From the NCBI GenBank assembly GCA_021787615.1, contig JAJYLP010000036.1, forward strand, positions 1-33,060: DNA of 33,060 bases, written 5' to 3'. Below are positions 16,039 through 24,613 of this stretch, piece after piece; within the stretch, counting starts at the first letter, position 1, and each line of letters begins with the position of its first letter. The notes beneath the pieces are model-generated. The model was not told the DNA's origin, ran no database searches, and saw only the letters and a list, made by a program, of their open reading frames with translations. The translations under genes and the position numbers were made by a program. This DNA comes from Pseudomonadota bacterium. GTDB taxonomy: Bacteria > Pseudomonadota > Gammaproteobacteria > Steroidobacterales > Steroidobacteraceae.

Positions 16039-16299
16039 TCGCGCAGTCTCCGGGCGCCGCGCGGACTGCCCGGGCCCGGCTGGCCCACACCAAAAAGCAA
16101 TTTTCCGCCTGCCGCCCGCCCGCCCGCGATCCGCACTTTCCACAGCAGCAGGCGGCCTGAGCGGCGCATGGCGTCGGCCGCGGCGCCGATAGGCACAACT
16201 GCGGATTCACGCAACGCGTGAGGCGCGTAGCGTCTGCTCACGGGCAGCGTATGCACCGGCGGATGCCGGCAAGCGTGTCGTTTGGCCAGAGGGGTGATG
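16039..16299. promoter_or_regulatory. Divergent promoter region with two dyads
   Basis: The 261-base gap between the kinase and ppsA holds TCACGC-AAC-GCGTGA (16207-16221), a perfect 15-bp dyad. It also holds a small hairpin CCGGC-GGAT-GCCGG (16256-16269), about 30 bases before the ppsA start. Both are candidate control elements. Promoter boxes are not clear. Confidence 0.35.
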
Positions 16300-18732
16300 A
16301 TGTCTCCCGCATCACGTTATATCCGGTTCTTCGAGCAGATCTCGAGCGCGGACCTGCGTCTGGTCGGCGGCAAGACCGCCTCTCTCGGGGAGATGTACCG
16401 CGCGTTGCGCCCGCAAGGGGTGCTGATTCCCAACGGATTTGCGATCACCACCGAGGCATATCGCGACCTGCTCGAGCAGGCGCAGGCGTGGCAGCCGCTG
16501 CGCGAGCTGCTCGCGGATCTGCGGGCCGATGACCCAGGCGAGCTCGCCCGGCGCGGGCAGCGCGCCCGGCAGATCGTCTATGGCGCCGCACTGCCGCGCG
16601 ATCTGCAGGAGGAGATCCTGGCCGCCTATCGCCGCCTGCGCGAGGAATCCGCCGAGCCGATGAGCGTCGCGGTCCGCAGTTCCGCCACCGCGGAGGATTT
16701 GCCCACCACGAGCTTCGCCGGACAGCAGGACTCGTTTCTCAACGTCGAAGGCGAGACGCGGCTGCTGGATGCCTGCCGGCGTTGCTTCGCGAGCCTGTTC
16801 ACCGATCGAGCCATCCACTATCGCGTCGACAACGGCTTCGATCACTTCAAGGTCGCTCTGTCCATCGCGGTCCAGAAAATGGTCCGCGCGGACCGCGGTG
16901 CGAGCGGCGTCATGTTTACACTGGACACCGAGAGCGGCTTTCGCGACGTGGTGCTCATCACCGGCAGCTGGGGCCTCGGCGAGAACATCGTGCAAGGTGC
17001 CGTCGAGCCCGACGAGTTCGTGGTGTTCAAGCCGACTTTTCTCACCGGGCGTCGCGCGGTGCTGCGTCATTCGCTCGGCAGCAAGCAGATCAAGATGATC
17101 TACGCGGACCGCGAGGCGCGTGAGCCGACCCGCAACGTGCCGACGCCGCCGGAGGAACAGCGGCGCTATTGCCTCGCCGACGAGGAGGCGCTGGTCCTCG
17201 CCGATTACGCGATCAAGATCGAGCATCACTACAGCCGGCAGGCCGGTCGGTCCATGCCCATGGACATCGAGTGGGCCAAGGACGGGCGGGATGGCCGCCT
17301 GTATGTCGTGCAGGCGCGCCCCGAGACGAGCGCCTCGCGCCGCCATGGCGCGCTGCTCGAGGAATATCGGCTCGGCGCGAGGCCCGAGCCGCTCGTGACC
17401 GGACACGCGGTCGGGGCGCGCATCGCCAGCGGACCGGCGAGGCTGATCAAGAACGCCGCGGAAATCGCCTCCTTCCGCACCGGAGAGGTGCTGGTCACCG
17501 ACAGCACCACACCGGACTGGGAACCGATCATGCGGCGCGCCGCGGCGATCGTGACGAACCGCGGCGGGCGCACCTGCCACGCGGCGATTGTCGCGCGCGA
17601 GTTTGGCATTCCCGCGGTCGTCGGCACGGTCAATGCCACCGAGCGGCTGGCGAGTGGCCAGCTCGTGACCGTCTCCTGCGCCGAAGGCGACATCGGCAAG
17701 GTCTACGCCGGCAAGATCCCCTTCGAGGTGCGCCGCACCGACCTCGCGACGATCGCGCGGCCGCACACCCAGATGATGCTCATTCTGGCCAATCCGGAGA
17801 CCGCCTTCCAGCTGAGCTTCCTGCCGAATGACGGCGTGGCGCTCGCGCGCATGGAGTTCATCATCACCGAGTACATCAAGGCGCACCCGATGGCGCTGCT
17901 GCACCCGGAACGGGTCGCCGACGAGGCCGAGCGGCGCGCACTCGATGAGCTGACGCGCGGGTACGCCGAGCCGCGCGAGTTCTTCATCGAACGGCTCTCC
18001 GAGGGCCTCGGCACGATCGCGGCCGCGTTCTATCCGAAGCCGGTCATCGTGCGCATGTCCGACTTCAAGAGTAACGAGTACGCAGGGCTTCTCGGCGGGC
18101 GCTGGTTCGAGCCGAAGGAAGACAATCCGATGCTCGGCTTCCGCGGCGCCGCCCGCTACACGCACCCGGCCTATGCCGAGGGGTTCGCGCTCGAGTGCGC
18201 GGCGATCATGCGCGCTCGAGAGGTCATGGGGCTCGTCAACATCAAGCCGATGATCCCGTTCTGCAGGCGCCTCGAGGAAGGCGCCGCCGTCGTCGCCCGC
18301 ATGCGCGAGCTCGGCCTGGAGCGGGGAAAGAACGGGCTCGAGATCTACGTCATGTGCGAGATCCCGAACAATGTGCTGCTGATCGATGAGTTCAGCCGGA
18401 TCTTCGACGGCTTCTCGATCGGCTCGAATGACCTCACCCAGCTCACCCTCGGCGTCGACCGCGACTCGGCCACCGTCGCGTTCGAGTTCGACGAGCGGGA
18501 CCCGGGTGTGCGCAAGCTGTTGAAGCTCGCGGTTGAGGGGTGCCGCCGCAACGGGCGGCACTGCGGGATCTGCGGTCAGGCGCCGTCGGATTACCCGGAG
18601 ATCACCGCCGAGCTGGTCCGTCTCGGGATCGACTCCATCGGTCTGAATCCCGATGCGCTCGTTCCGACGACGCTGCGCGTGCTCGAGCTCGAGCGCGAGC
18701 TCGCCGCCGGCGGCAAACAGTCGGCGGCATAG
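16300..18732 (+). CDS. ppsA: Phosphoenolpyruvate synthase
   Basis: Converts pyruvate and ATP to PEP, AMP and phosphate, the gluconeogenic bypass of pyruvate kinase. The 810 residues fit the family. Order: N-terminal ATP-binding domain (SLGEM, SVAVRSSATAEDLPTTSFAG), central phosphohistidine domain GGRTCHAAIVAREFGIPAV (H427) and C-terminal PEP-binding barrel. The barrel shows EIYVMCEIPNN, GFSIGSNDLTQL and the catalytic-cysteine region HCGICGQAPSD. ATG 16300 is preferred because AGAGGGG (16288-16294) is five bases upstream; ATG 16297 and a TTG at 16282 are also in frame. The PpsR-type regulatory kinase gene that often neighbours ppsA is absent here. A CBS-domain gene follows after 45 bases. Confidence 0.96.
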   Translation: MSPASRYIRFFEQISSADLRLVGGKTASLGEMYRALRPQGVLIPNGFAITTEAYRDLLEQAQAWQPLRELLADLRADDPGELARRGQRARQIVYGAALPRDLQEEILAAYRRLREESAEPMSVAVRSSATAEDLPTTSFAGQQDSFLNVEGETRLLDACRRCFASLFTDRAIHYRVDNGFDHFKVALSIAVQKMVRADRGASGVMFTLDTESGFRDVVLITGSWGLGENIVQGAVEPDEFVVFKPTFLTGRRAVLRHSLGSKQIKMIYADREAREPTRNVPTPPEEQRRYCLADEEALVLADYAIKIEHHYSRQAGRSMPMDIEWAKDGRDGRLYVVQARPETSASRRHGALLEEYRLGARPEPLVTGHAVGARIASGPARLIKNAAEIASFRTGEVLVTDSTTPDWEPIMRRAAAIVTNRGGRTCHAAIVAREFGIPAVVGTVNATERLASGQLVTVSCAEGDIGKVYAGKIPFEVRRTDLATIARPHTQMMLILANPETAFQLSFLPNDGVALARMEFIITEYIKAHPMALLHPERVADEAERRALDELTRGYAEPREFFIERLSEGLGTIAAAFYPKPVIVRMSDFKSNEYAGLLGGRWFEPKEDNPMLGFRGAARYTHPAYAEGFALECAAIMRAREVMGLVNIKPMIPFCRRLEEGAAVVARMRELGLERGKNGLEIYVMCEIPNNVLLIDEFSRIFDGFSIGSNDLTQLTLGVDRDSATVAFEFDERDPGVRKLLKLAVEGCRRNGRHCGICGQAPSDYPEITAELVRLGIDSIGLNPDALVPTTLRVLELERELAAGGKQSAA

Positions 18733-18777
18733 CCGGCCCCACCACTCCATGAGTCACTCCACCGGGATGGCGCTTTT

Positions 18778-19230
18778 ATGAATGTCGGAAGTATCTGCAG
18801 ACACCAGGTCATCACCGTGACGCCGCGTACCGATCTGGTCGCGGCTGCGCAGCTGATGCGTGAACAGCACGTCGGCTTTCTCGTGGTCGTCGAGCCCGAA
18901 CCGAACACAACGTTCGGCCGCCCCGTCGGCGTTCTCACCGATCGGGACATCGTCATTTCCGTCGTGGCGCGCGAGGCAGATCCGAAGCTGCTCACGGTCG
19001 CGGATGTCATGAAGCAGTACCCCGCGATGGTCGATGAGACCGATCCGCTCGATCAGGCACTGCACACGATGCGTCGCATGGGCGTGCGGCGCCTGCCGGT
19101 GGTCGGCTCCGCAGGCATGCTGACGGGCATTCTCGCGCTCGACGACGTGCTCGATGTGCTGTCGGGTGAGATCAGCGACGTGTCCGGCACCGTGCGCAAC
19201 GAGCAGCGCATCGAGAGCCGGCTGCGCTAG
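18778..19230 (+). CDS. CBS-domain pair protein (first copy)
   Basis: Stand-alone Bateman module of 150 residues with two CBS domains, roughly residues 8-68 and 75-135. Motifs are VGVLTDRDIVISVVA and GVRRLPVVGSAGMLTGILAL. Such modules usually bind AMP, ATP or S-adenosylmethionine and regulate a partner; no catalytic or DNA-binding domain is attached. It is paralogous to the protein at 20399-20848 and shares its arrangement, including (L)MRExHVGxLVVV and LTVxDxM-type segments. It is placed between ppsA and pfkA, so sensing adenylate charge for these two enzymes is an attractive inference, unproved. Confidence 0.88.
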   Translation: MNVGSICRHQVITVTPRTDLVAAAQLMREQHVGFLVVVEPEPNTTFGRPVGVLTDRDIVISVVAREADPKLLTVADVMKQYPAMVDETDPLDQALHTMRRMGVRRLPVVGSAGMLTGILALDDVLDVLSGEISDVSGTVRNEQRIESRLR

Positions 19231-19286
19231 TTGACCGGCAGGCGAGACGCCGATGAAGCGCGCGTGTGCCATCCGCAGGGTCACCC

Positions 19287-19314
19287 CGCCCGCGCTGCAG
19301 CTGCAGCGCGGGCG
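19287..19314. repeat. Perfect 28-bp palindrome upstream of pfkA
   Basis: Every base of CGCCCGCGCTGCAG (19287-19300) is mirrored by its complement at 19301-19314, with no spacer. In RNA it would fold into a very stable GC hairpin around GCAGCTGC. No T-run follows, so a standard intrinsic terminator is unlikely. It lies 56 bases after the CBS gene stop and 46 bases before the pfkA start. Confidence 0.75.
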
Positions 19315-19360
19315 AGAGGCAACCCGCCTGCGCGATCGATGCATGGAACCACGGTGAGGC

Positions 19361-20335
19361 ATGCAGACCCGCGTTGCGATACTGACCAGCGGGGGCGATG
19401 CTCCGGGGATGAACGCGGCGATCCGCGCGGCGGTACGCACGGGCATCGCGCACGAGCTCGAGATGTTCGGCGTCCGTCACGGCTACAGCGGGCTGATCGC
19501 GGGTGATTTCCTGCGCCTCGGCGCCCGGGAGGTCGGCGGCATCATCGACCGCGGCGGCACCATGCTGGGCACGAGCCGATGCCCGCCGTTTCTGACCGAC
19601 GAAGGCCAGCAGACGGCCGTGCGGCAGCTCGCCGAGCGGGCAATATCGGGGCTGATCGTCATCGGGGGCAACGGCTCACAGCACGGAGCGCTCGCCATGT
19701 CCGAGCGGGGAGTCGCCGTGGTGGGTATCGCATCGACGATCGACAACGATCTGGCCGGCTCGCAAGTAACTCTCGGGGCGACCACGGCGCTCGATGTCGC
19801 GCTCGAGGCCATCAGCCGGTTGCGCGTGACCGCCTCGGCGCACGGACGCGTCTTTCTTGTCGAGGTCATGGGCCGCACGTGCGGGTATCTGGCGCTGATG
19901 GCCGGAATTGCCGGCGGCGCCGAGGCGATCGTGATTCCGGAGGCGGAGCAGTCGCCCGAGGAGGTCGCGACCGCGATCCAGGAGGCCTATCAGCGCGGCA
20001 AGAGCCACGCCATCGTGGTCGTCGCGGAGGGCGCCAGGCACAACGCCGATGCGCTCGCCCGGCACTTCACCGACCATGCCGAGCGGCTGAACTTCGAGCT
20101 GCGGGTCACGAAGCTCGGTCACGTACAGCGCGGCGGCAGCCCCGGCGCCTTCGATCGGTTGAGCGCGACCCTGCTCGGCGCGACGGCCGTCGAGCGCCTG
20201 TGCGCCGGCGAGCACGCGATTCTGCTCGGCCTCGCCGGGGCACGCGTCGTGACCAGCACCCTGCGCGAGGCGGTGCGGGCCATCAAGCCGCTGGAGCCGC
20301 AGTGGCTGCATCTGGCGCACGTGCTCTCGCGCTGA
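19361..20335 (+). CDS. pfkA: 6-phosphofructokinase
   Basis: Phosphorylates fructose 6-phosphate to the 1,6-bisphosphate, the committed glycolytic step. The 324 residues match short bacterial ATP-dependent enzymes. Motifs are GGDAPGMNAA (11-20) at the nucleotide site, STIDND (125-130, catalytic D128) and MGRTCGYLAL (170-179). GHVQRGGSPGAFDR completes the substrate site. The phosphate-loop segment reads GGNGS (102-106), where E. coli PfkA has GGDGS with metal-binding D103. Pyrophosphate-dependent enzymes usually carry GGDDS, so phosphoryl donor choice is not fully settled but ATP is favoured. Flanking CBS proteins and upstream ppsA suggest coordinated control of opposite carbon fluxes. Confidence 0.94.
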   Translation: MQTRVAILTSGGDAPGMNAAIRAAVRTGIAHELEMFGVRHGYSGLIAGDFLRLGAREVGGIIDRGGTMLGTSRCPPFLTDEGQQTAVRQLAERAISGLIVIGGNGSQHGALAMSERGVAVVGIASTIDNDLAGSQVTLGATTALDVALEAISRLRVTASAHGRVFLVEVMGRTCGYLALMAGIAGGAEAIVIPEAEQSPEEVATAIQEAYQRGKSHAIVVVAEGARHNADALARHFTDHAERLNFELRVTKLGHVQRGGSPGAFDRLSATLLGATAVERLCAGEHAILLGLAGARVVTSTLREAVRAIKPLEPQWLHLAHVLSR

Positions 20336-20398
20336 GCCCGGTGCCAAGGCGCTCGGGCGAAGCCAGAGCGGCTCATTCCATACCGAGGAGCGATGACC

Positions 20399-20848
20399 AT
20401 GAAATTGACAGAGATTTGCACGCCTGAGGTCATCTCCTGCGCCGCCGACATCACGGCTCTGCACGCGGCGCGGCTGATGCGCGAGCGGCATGTGGGCGAC
20501 CTGGTCGTCGTCGACGAGAGCGGCGAGGATCCCGCGCCGATCGGCATCGTGACCGACCGCGACATCGTGGTCGAGGTGCTGGCCAAGGACCTCGATCCGG
20601 CCAAGGTCACCGTGCGCGATATCATGCGTTTTCCTCTCGTCATCGCGCGCGCCTCGGAAGAAGCCGAAAACGCGCTCGAGCGGATGAGAGTGCACGGTGT
20701 GCGCCGTGTTCCTGTGGTGGACGACGCCTCGAAACTCGTCGGCGTGCTCTCTCTGGACGATCTGATCAGGCGACTGGCCGCCGACGCAATGACCCTCGCC
20801 GACATCGTCGCTCGCGAGCAGGACCACGAGCATCGTGTGCGTCGTTGA
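20399..20848 (+). CDS. CBS-domain pair protein (second copy)
   Basis: Two tandem CBS domains and nothing else, 149 residues from ATG 20399. That start is preferred because GAGGAG (20385-20390) is 8 bases upstream; an in-frame ATG at 20393 is too close to it. Motifs are IGIVTDRDIVVEVLAK and GVRRVPVVDDASKLVGVLSL. Paralogous to the product of 18778-19230, so pfkA is bracketed by two related nucleotide-sensing modules. The C-terminal tail (about 125-149) is charged and differs between the copies, which may direct different partners. It starts 63 bases after pfkA and is probably cotranscribed. Confidence 0.88.
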   Translation: MKLTEICTPEVISCAADITALHAARLMRERHVGDLVVVDESGEDPAPIGIVTDRDIVVEVLAKDLDPAKVTVRDIMRFPLVIARASEEAENALERMRVHGVRRVPVVDDASKLVGVLSLDDLIRRLAADAMTLADIVAREQDHEHRVRR

Positions 20849-20912
20849 TTCGGGCCCGTGCGGCCGAGGGCGGTCGCGCCTGCACCGACTCGTTCCCGAC
20901 GGCGCGCGCTGC

Positions 20913-20918
20913 TAGAAT
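20913..20918 (+). promoter_or_regulatory. Candidate -10 box for the old yellow enzyme gene
   Basis: GCTAGAATCC contains TAGAAT (20913-20918), five of six matches to the -10 consensus, about 52 bases ahead of the start codon. No good -35 is visible at the right distance. Confidence 0.35.
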
Positions 20919-20969
20919 CCACGCCATCCACCGTTCACGTCCGCCGTCCATGCGAACAGCCCCGTCACG

Positions 20970-22076
20970 ATGAATACGCCCGCTCTGTTCAGCCCCCTGC
21001 GCATCCGCAATCTCGATCTCGTCAATCGGATCGTGATCGCACCGATGTGTCAGTACTCGGCGGACCATGGCCGCATGAGCGACTGGCATCTGATCCACCT
21101 CGGTCACCTGGCCCTCTCCGGGGCCGCGCTGCTCACGATCGAGGCGACCGCCGTGATGCCAGAGGGCCGCATCACCTACGGCGACGTCGGGCTGTGGGAC
21201 GACCAGACCCAGGCGGCCATGGGAGATACGATTGAGCGCATTCGCCGCTGGTCCGCGATACCGCTCGCCGTACAGCTGGCGCATGCCGGCCGCAAGGCCT
21301 CGACCGAGGTGCCCTGGAGAGGCGGCAGGCAGCTCTCCCCCGGCGATCCGCTCGGCTGGCAGACCGCCGCACCCTCTGCCATCGCCTTCGCCGACGGACA
21401 ACATCCACCGGCGGCGCTCGATCGCAGCGGCATGCGCTCGGTGCGCGAGGCGTTCACCTCAGCGGCGGCGCGCGCGGCCCGCATTGGGCTTGACGCCGTG
21501 CAGATCCACGCCGCTCACGGCTATCTACTGCACCAGTTCCTCTCCCCGCTGGCCAATCACCGCACCGACGAATATGGCGGATCGATCGAGAACCGGTTGC
21601 GCTTTCCGCTGGAGATCTTCGAGGCGGTTCGGGCCGCGTTTCCCGCCGAGCGGCCGGTCTCGGTGCGCGTGTCGGCGACGGATTGGTTCGACGGGGGTTG
21701 GGACCTCGAGCAGACCATCGCATTCGCCGAGAAGCTGCAGCAACGCGGCTGCGATGCGATTCATGTCTCGAGCGGCGGGCTGCACCCCGCCCAGCGAATC
21801 CCCGCGGGACCGGGCTATCAGGTGCCGCTGGCGCGCGCCGTCAAGGCCGCCGTGCGCATCCCGGTCGTTGCCGTCGGGCTGATCACGGGCTTCGAGCAGG
21901 CCGAAGCCATCATCGCCACCGGCGATGCAGACCTCATCGCCCTTGCCCGCACGGCGCTCTACGACCCGCGCTGGCCGTGGCATGCCGCGGCGGAACTCGG
22001 CGCTCAGGTGCACGCGCCGAAGCAGTATCTGCGCTGCGAACCCGCGCGCCTGCGCGGCCTGTTCAAGACCGACTGA
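20970..22076 (+). CDS. NADH:flavin oxidoreductase, old yellow enzyme family (YqjM/XenA class)
   Basis: FMN-dependent ene-reductase that reduces activated C=C bonds, and in some members nitro compounds, using NAD(P)H. The 368 residues form a single TIM barrel. Class markers of the YqjM/XenA branch are present: MCQYS with C27 and Y29, QLAHAGRK (102-109), and QIHAAHGYLLHQFLSP with H180, H183 and Y185 as substrate-binding and proton-donor residues. HRTDEYGGSIENR (197-209) and the C-terminal RWPWHAA are also typical. The physiological substrate is unknown. It appears monocistronic and converges with the six-gene uptake cluster, stops 9 bases apart. Confidence 0.93.
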   Translation: MNTPALFSPLRIRNLDLVNRIVIAPMCQYSADHGRMSDWHLIHLGHLALSGAALLTIEATAVMPEGRITYGDVGLWDDQTQAAMGDTIERIRRWSAIPLAVQLAHAGRKASTEVPWRGGRQLSPGDPLGWQTAAPSAIAFADGQHPPAALDRSGMRSVREAFTSAAARAARIGLDAVQIHAAHGYLLHQFLSPLANHRTDEYGGSIENRLRFPLEIFEAVRAAFPAERPVSVRVSATDWFDGGWDLEQTIAFAEKLQQRGCDAIHVSSGGLHPAQRIPAGPGYQVPLARAVKAAVRIPVVAVGLITGFEQAEAIIATGDADLIALARTALYDPRWPWHAAAELGAQVHAPKQYLRCEPARLRGLFKTD

Positions 22077-22085
22077 GCGCAAGTC

Positions 22086-23594
22086 CTAGCGCCGGATCGC
22101 CCACAGCACGACCGCGTCGAACAGCGCCTTGCCCTGAGGGGTCATATCGTCGTACGAGGGGTTATCGAGCGGCAGCAGCGCGCGCCGCGCCGGCGCGATG
22201 AACCCGTCGGCCATCCGCGCCCCCTTGGGATAGCCGAAGATCGCATCCTCGCGCGGTTCGTTGGGCAGCGTGGCGATCACGGTGGCATCCGGCAGCGGCC
22301 AGGCCCATTTCAGAACCCCCGGGTGGTAGGTGAATTTCATCGGCCCGGGCTTCAGGCCCGCCGCCATGGGGCTCCAGGCGCCGACGATGTCGAGATAGTT
22401 CTCCGGCGGATCGTCGCTCTCGAGCAGCTCGCCGTGCTCCCCGTAATCGGTGTAACGGTCCCGGCCGGCGAAATGCAGCGAGTCCGACAGCAGGCCTTCG
22501 AGCGAGATCAGCGGAATCGGCGCATCGACGTATTTGTTGGCGAGCTTCCACTTCGAACACGTGCCGGAAATGATGACCAGATCCATCCCGCGCGCAACGC
22601 TCTGCGGCGCGGTCTGGTCCGTCACCGTCACCTCAAATCCGAGACGGCGCAGGTGCGCAACGATGTGCGCATCGGAGCGCCGCCCCTCCCCGCCATTGAC
22701 CCGCTCGACGTAGAGCACCTTCGTGCCGCGCGCGGCCCGGCGCAGCGCGGCATCGAGCGCCTGCGGATCGTAAAGCGGCGGCGGCGGCGGCGGCGATGCG
22801 GCCCAGCGCAGGGCGGCATCGAAGAGCTTCAGGCCGATCGCCCAATGGCGAAGATTGGGGTCCGCGGCAGGGGGTCCGTACACCGCGGTGAGCAGATGAA
22901 AATCGTCATTGCCGAGATAGAACCCCACGCGGCGCGCCGGCGCCGTGCGCCCGTTCTCGAGCGTCGCTTCGCGCTCGTAGGTGAACACGGCGGCATAGCG
23001 GCGGGAGCCGAAGAAGTCCGCGATTACGGTGCCGCCCGGGCCCGGGCGTCCCCAGCCCGCCGTCTCGGGCTCCAGGTACAGCGTGCCGAACAGCTGCGGC
23101 CTCAGGCCCACGGCGCGGCTGATCTCGGAGGTGATGTTGGCGCCGAAGCCGTAGAGGACGGCGAAGCTGTCCGCGTAGTGCTGCACTGGATCGATGACAT
23201 CGAAGTCGCGGTGCAGCACCGGACCGGTCATGCCGAGGTTCGGGTAATCGAATGTGTTCCAGGTGAATACCGGAACCGTCGTGTCCGCAAACTTCTCGCC
23301 GAGCTCGTGCGCATCGGCGGTGGAGGAGATCACGATCAGGGCGGCGCCGTCGGCAGCCGAGGGCGCAACCGCCGCATCGACGGTGCGCACCACGAAGCCG
23401 AGTTTGCGCAGATGCCGCGCCACGAGTGCATCGTCATTGGGCTTGGGGCTCGCCTTGCCGCCGGTGACGAACAGCACCGTCTTGCCCGCAAGCTGCGACC
23501 ATGGCACGAGCGCCGCCTGTGCCTGCGGCATCAGAATGGTCGCAAGCCCGACCGAGAGCGCGAGGATGCGCAATCCACTAAGGTGACGGTTCAT
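22086..23594 (-). CDS. Exported protein of unknown function with tandem-duplicated ThuA-like domains
   Basis: Unrecognised 502-residue protein, last gene of the cluster. ATG 23594 overlaps the propeller gene stop in ATGA. A Sec signal peptide (residues about 1-28, ending AQA) predicts export. The mature protein is two related halves. Half 1 (about 36-266) has KTVLFVTGG, LRKLGFVVRTVD, ALIVISST, TVIA, APARRVGFYL and LFDAALRWA. Half 2 (about 290-502) has TKVLYVERV, LRRLGFEVTVTD, DLVIISGT, TVIA, APARRALLPL and LFDAVVLWA. A hexaproline linker (about 268-273) joins them. The alternating strands suggest a ThuA/glutamine-amidotransferase-like Rossmann fold; this is a fold guess, not a function. No catalytic triad is evident. 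Confidence 0.85.
   Translation of the reverse strand: MNRHLSGLRILALSVGLATILMPQAQAALVPWSQLAGKTVLFVTGGKASPKPNDDALVARHLRKLGFVVRTVDAAVAPSAADGAALIVISSTADAHELGEKFADTTVPVFTWNTFDYPNLGMTGPVLHRDFDVIDPVQHYADSFAVLYGFGANITSEISRAVGLRPQLFGTLYLEPETAGWGRPGPGGTVIADFFGSRRYAAVFTYEREATLENGRTAPARRVGFYLGNDDFHLLTAVYGPPAADPNLRHWAIGLKLFDAALRWAASPPPPPPLYDPQALDAALRRAARGTKVLYVERVNGGEGRRSDAHIVAHLRRLGFEVTVTDQTAPQSVARGMDLVIISGTCSKWKLANKYVDAPIPLISLEGLLSDSLHFAGRDRYTDYGEHGELLESDDPPENYLDIVGAWSPMAAGLKPGPMKFTYHPGVLKWAWPLPDATVIATLPNEPREDAIFGYPKGARMADGFIAPARRALLPLDNPSYDDMTPQGKALFDAVVLWAIRR
22775..22795. repeat. Trinucleotide repeat (GCG)7 encoding the polyproline linker
   Basis: Seven perfect GCG units in the gene at 22086-23594. 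On the coding strand they encode most of the run of prolines joining the two halves. Slippage would change linker length without breaking the frame. Confidence 0.7.
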
Positions 23595-24613
23595 TGAGAC
23601 TCCGAGACCGGAGCGGCGAGCCGCCACAGCGCGGCCGGCTTGCCGCCACCGCGCGCGACGGCGAGCCACAGCACACCGGCCGCCGGGGCGAGCGCGAGCG
23701 CCGTGATGCGGCGCGTCACGGGCAATCGCCCGCCGGCCCGGTAGCGAACGAAGGCCTGCATCTGAATCGCGCTCAGCGCCCCGCCGCCGGCGATGAACAC
23801 CCCGCCCTTCCAGCCGTGCGGGCCGAGCGGGCGGTAGGCAAACGCGGCGCGCAGATGTCCGCCTCGCTGGATCGGCAATCTGACGAAGGTGAAGCCGAGA
23901 TCGGCATCGATGATGAGCGCGCGGCCGTTGCTGCACGCGACGAACAGGCGCCGGCCGACCGTATCCATCGCCAGAGCGTGCGGCGCATGGCAGCGCCGCA
24001 GCGGGATAGCGCCCTCATATCTCATCCCGCGGGCATCGGTGACATCGATCGCATCGTGTGTCGCGTTCGCCACGTACAGCGTTCCGCGCCCGTTGGCGGC
24101 CATTTGTCCCAATGCACCGGCGAGCCGCACGCTCCCGAGCGTCCGGCCGGTTTGCGGATCGAGCCGCGTAACGGTGTGGCCGGCGCGGTCCTCGATAAAG
24201 AGCATGTGCACCGCCGGATCGTAGAGCAGTGCCGAAGGTGAGGCGGCGATGAGCGCGCGCTGGCGAAGCACGCGCAATGACTTCGCGGCGAGAAATTCGA
24301 GACTCGAGGGATGACTCACGGCCACGACGATCTGCCCATCGACCGCAGCCAAGGCTCGCACCGTGCCGTCGAGGCGCCGGTGAGCGATCCGAAGCGCGCC
24401 GGTAGGAGCATAGAGGCTCACGGAGTCACCTTGCCCGGCATAGAGGTCACGTCCGACAACCGCCAGCGCGCTGACGTTCGCCGCGGCCGGCAGCGCGATG
24501 CGGCGCAGCGCGCGATAGGGAAACACCTTAGCCCCGGCAGCAGGACAAGCCACCGCCAGCGCCGCAACCCACATCAGGTGCGACCCGAGGCGCCGCACGT
24601 GAGCCGCCCTCAT
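23591..24613 (-). CDS. Exported YncE-like beta-propeller protein
   Basis: Predicted periplasmic protein of 340 residues with an N-terminal signal peptide (about 1-28, hydrophobic MWVAALAVACPAAGA). The remainder is a series of short repeats of the seven-bladed propeller type: VVGRDLYAGQGDSVSLY, YDPAVHMLFIEDRAGHTV, NGRGTLYVANATHDAIDV and MDTVGRRLFVACSNGRALI. No enzyme motif is visible, so a binding or scaffold role is likely. In E. coli the propeller gene yncE lies beside the TonB receptor gene yncD, a parallel to this operon. It overlaps both neighbours by ATGA, so all are translationally coupled. Confidence 0.82.
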   Translation of the reverse strand: MRAAHVRRLGSHLMWVAALAVACPAAGAKVFPYRALRRIALPAAANVSALAVVGRDLYAGQGDSVSLYAPTGALRIAHRRLDGTVRALAAVDGQIVVAVSHPSSLEFLAAKSLRVLRQRALIAASPSALLYDPAVHMLFIEDRAGHTVTRLDPQTGRTLGSVRLAGALGQMAANGRGTLYVANATHDAIDVTDARGMRYEGAIPLRRCHAPHALAMDTVGRRLFVACSNGRALIIDADLGFTFVRLPIQRGGHLRAAFAYRPLGPHGWKGGVFIAGGGALSAIQMQAFVRYRAGGRLPVTRRITALALAPAAGVLWLAVARGGGKPAALWRLAAPVSESQ

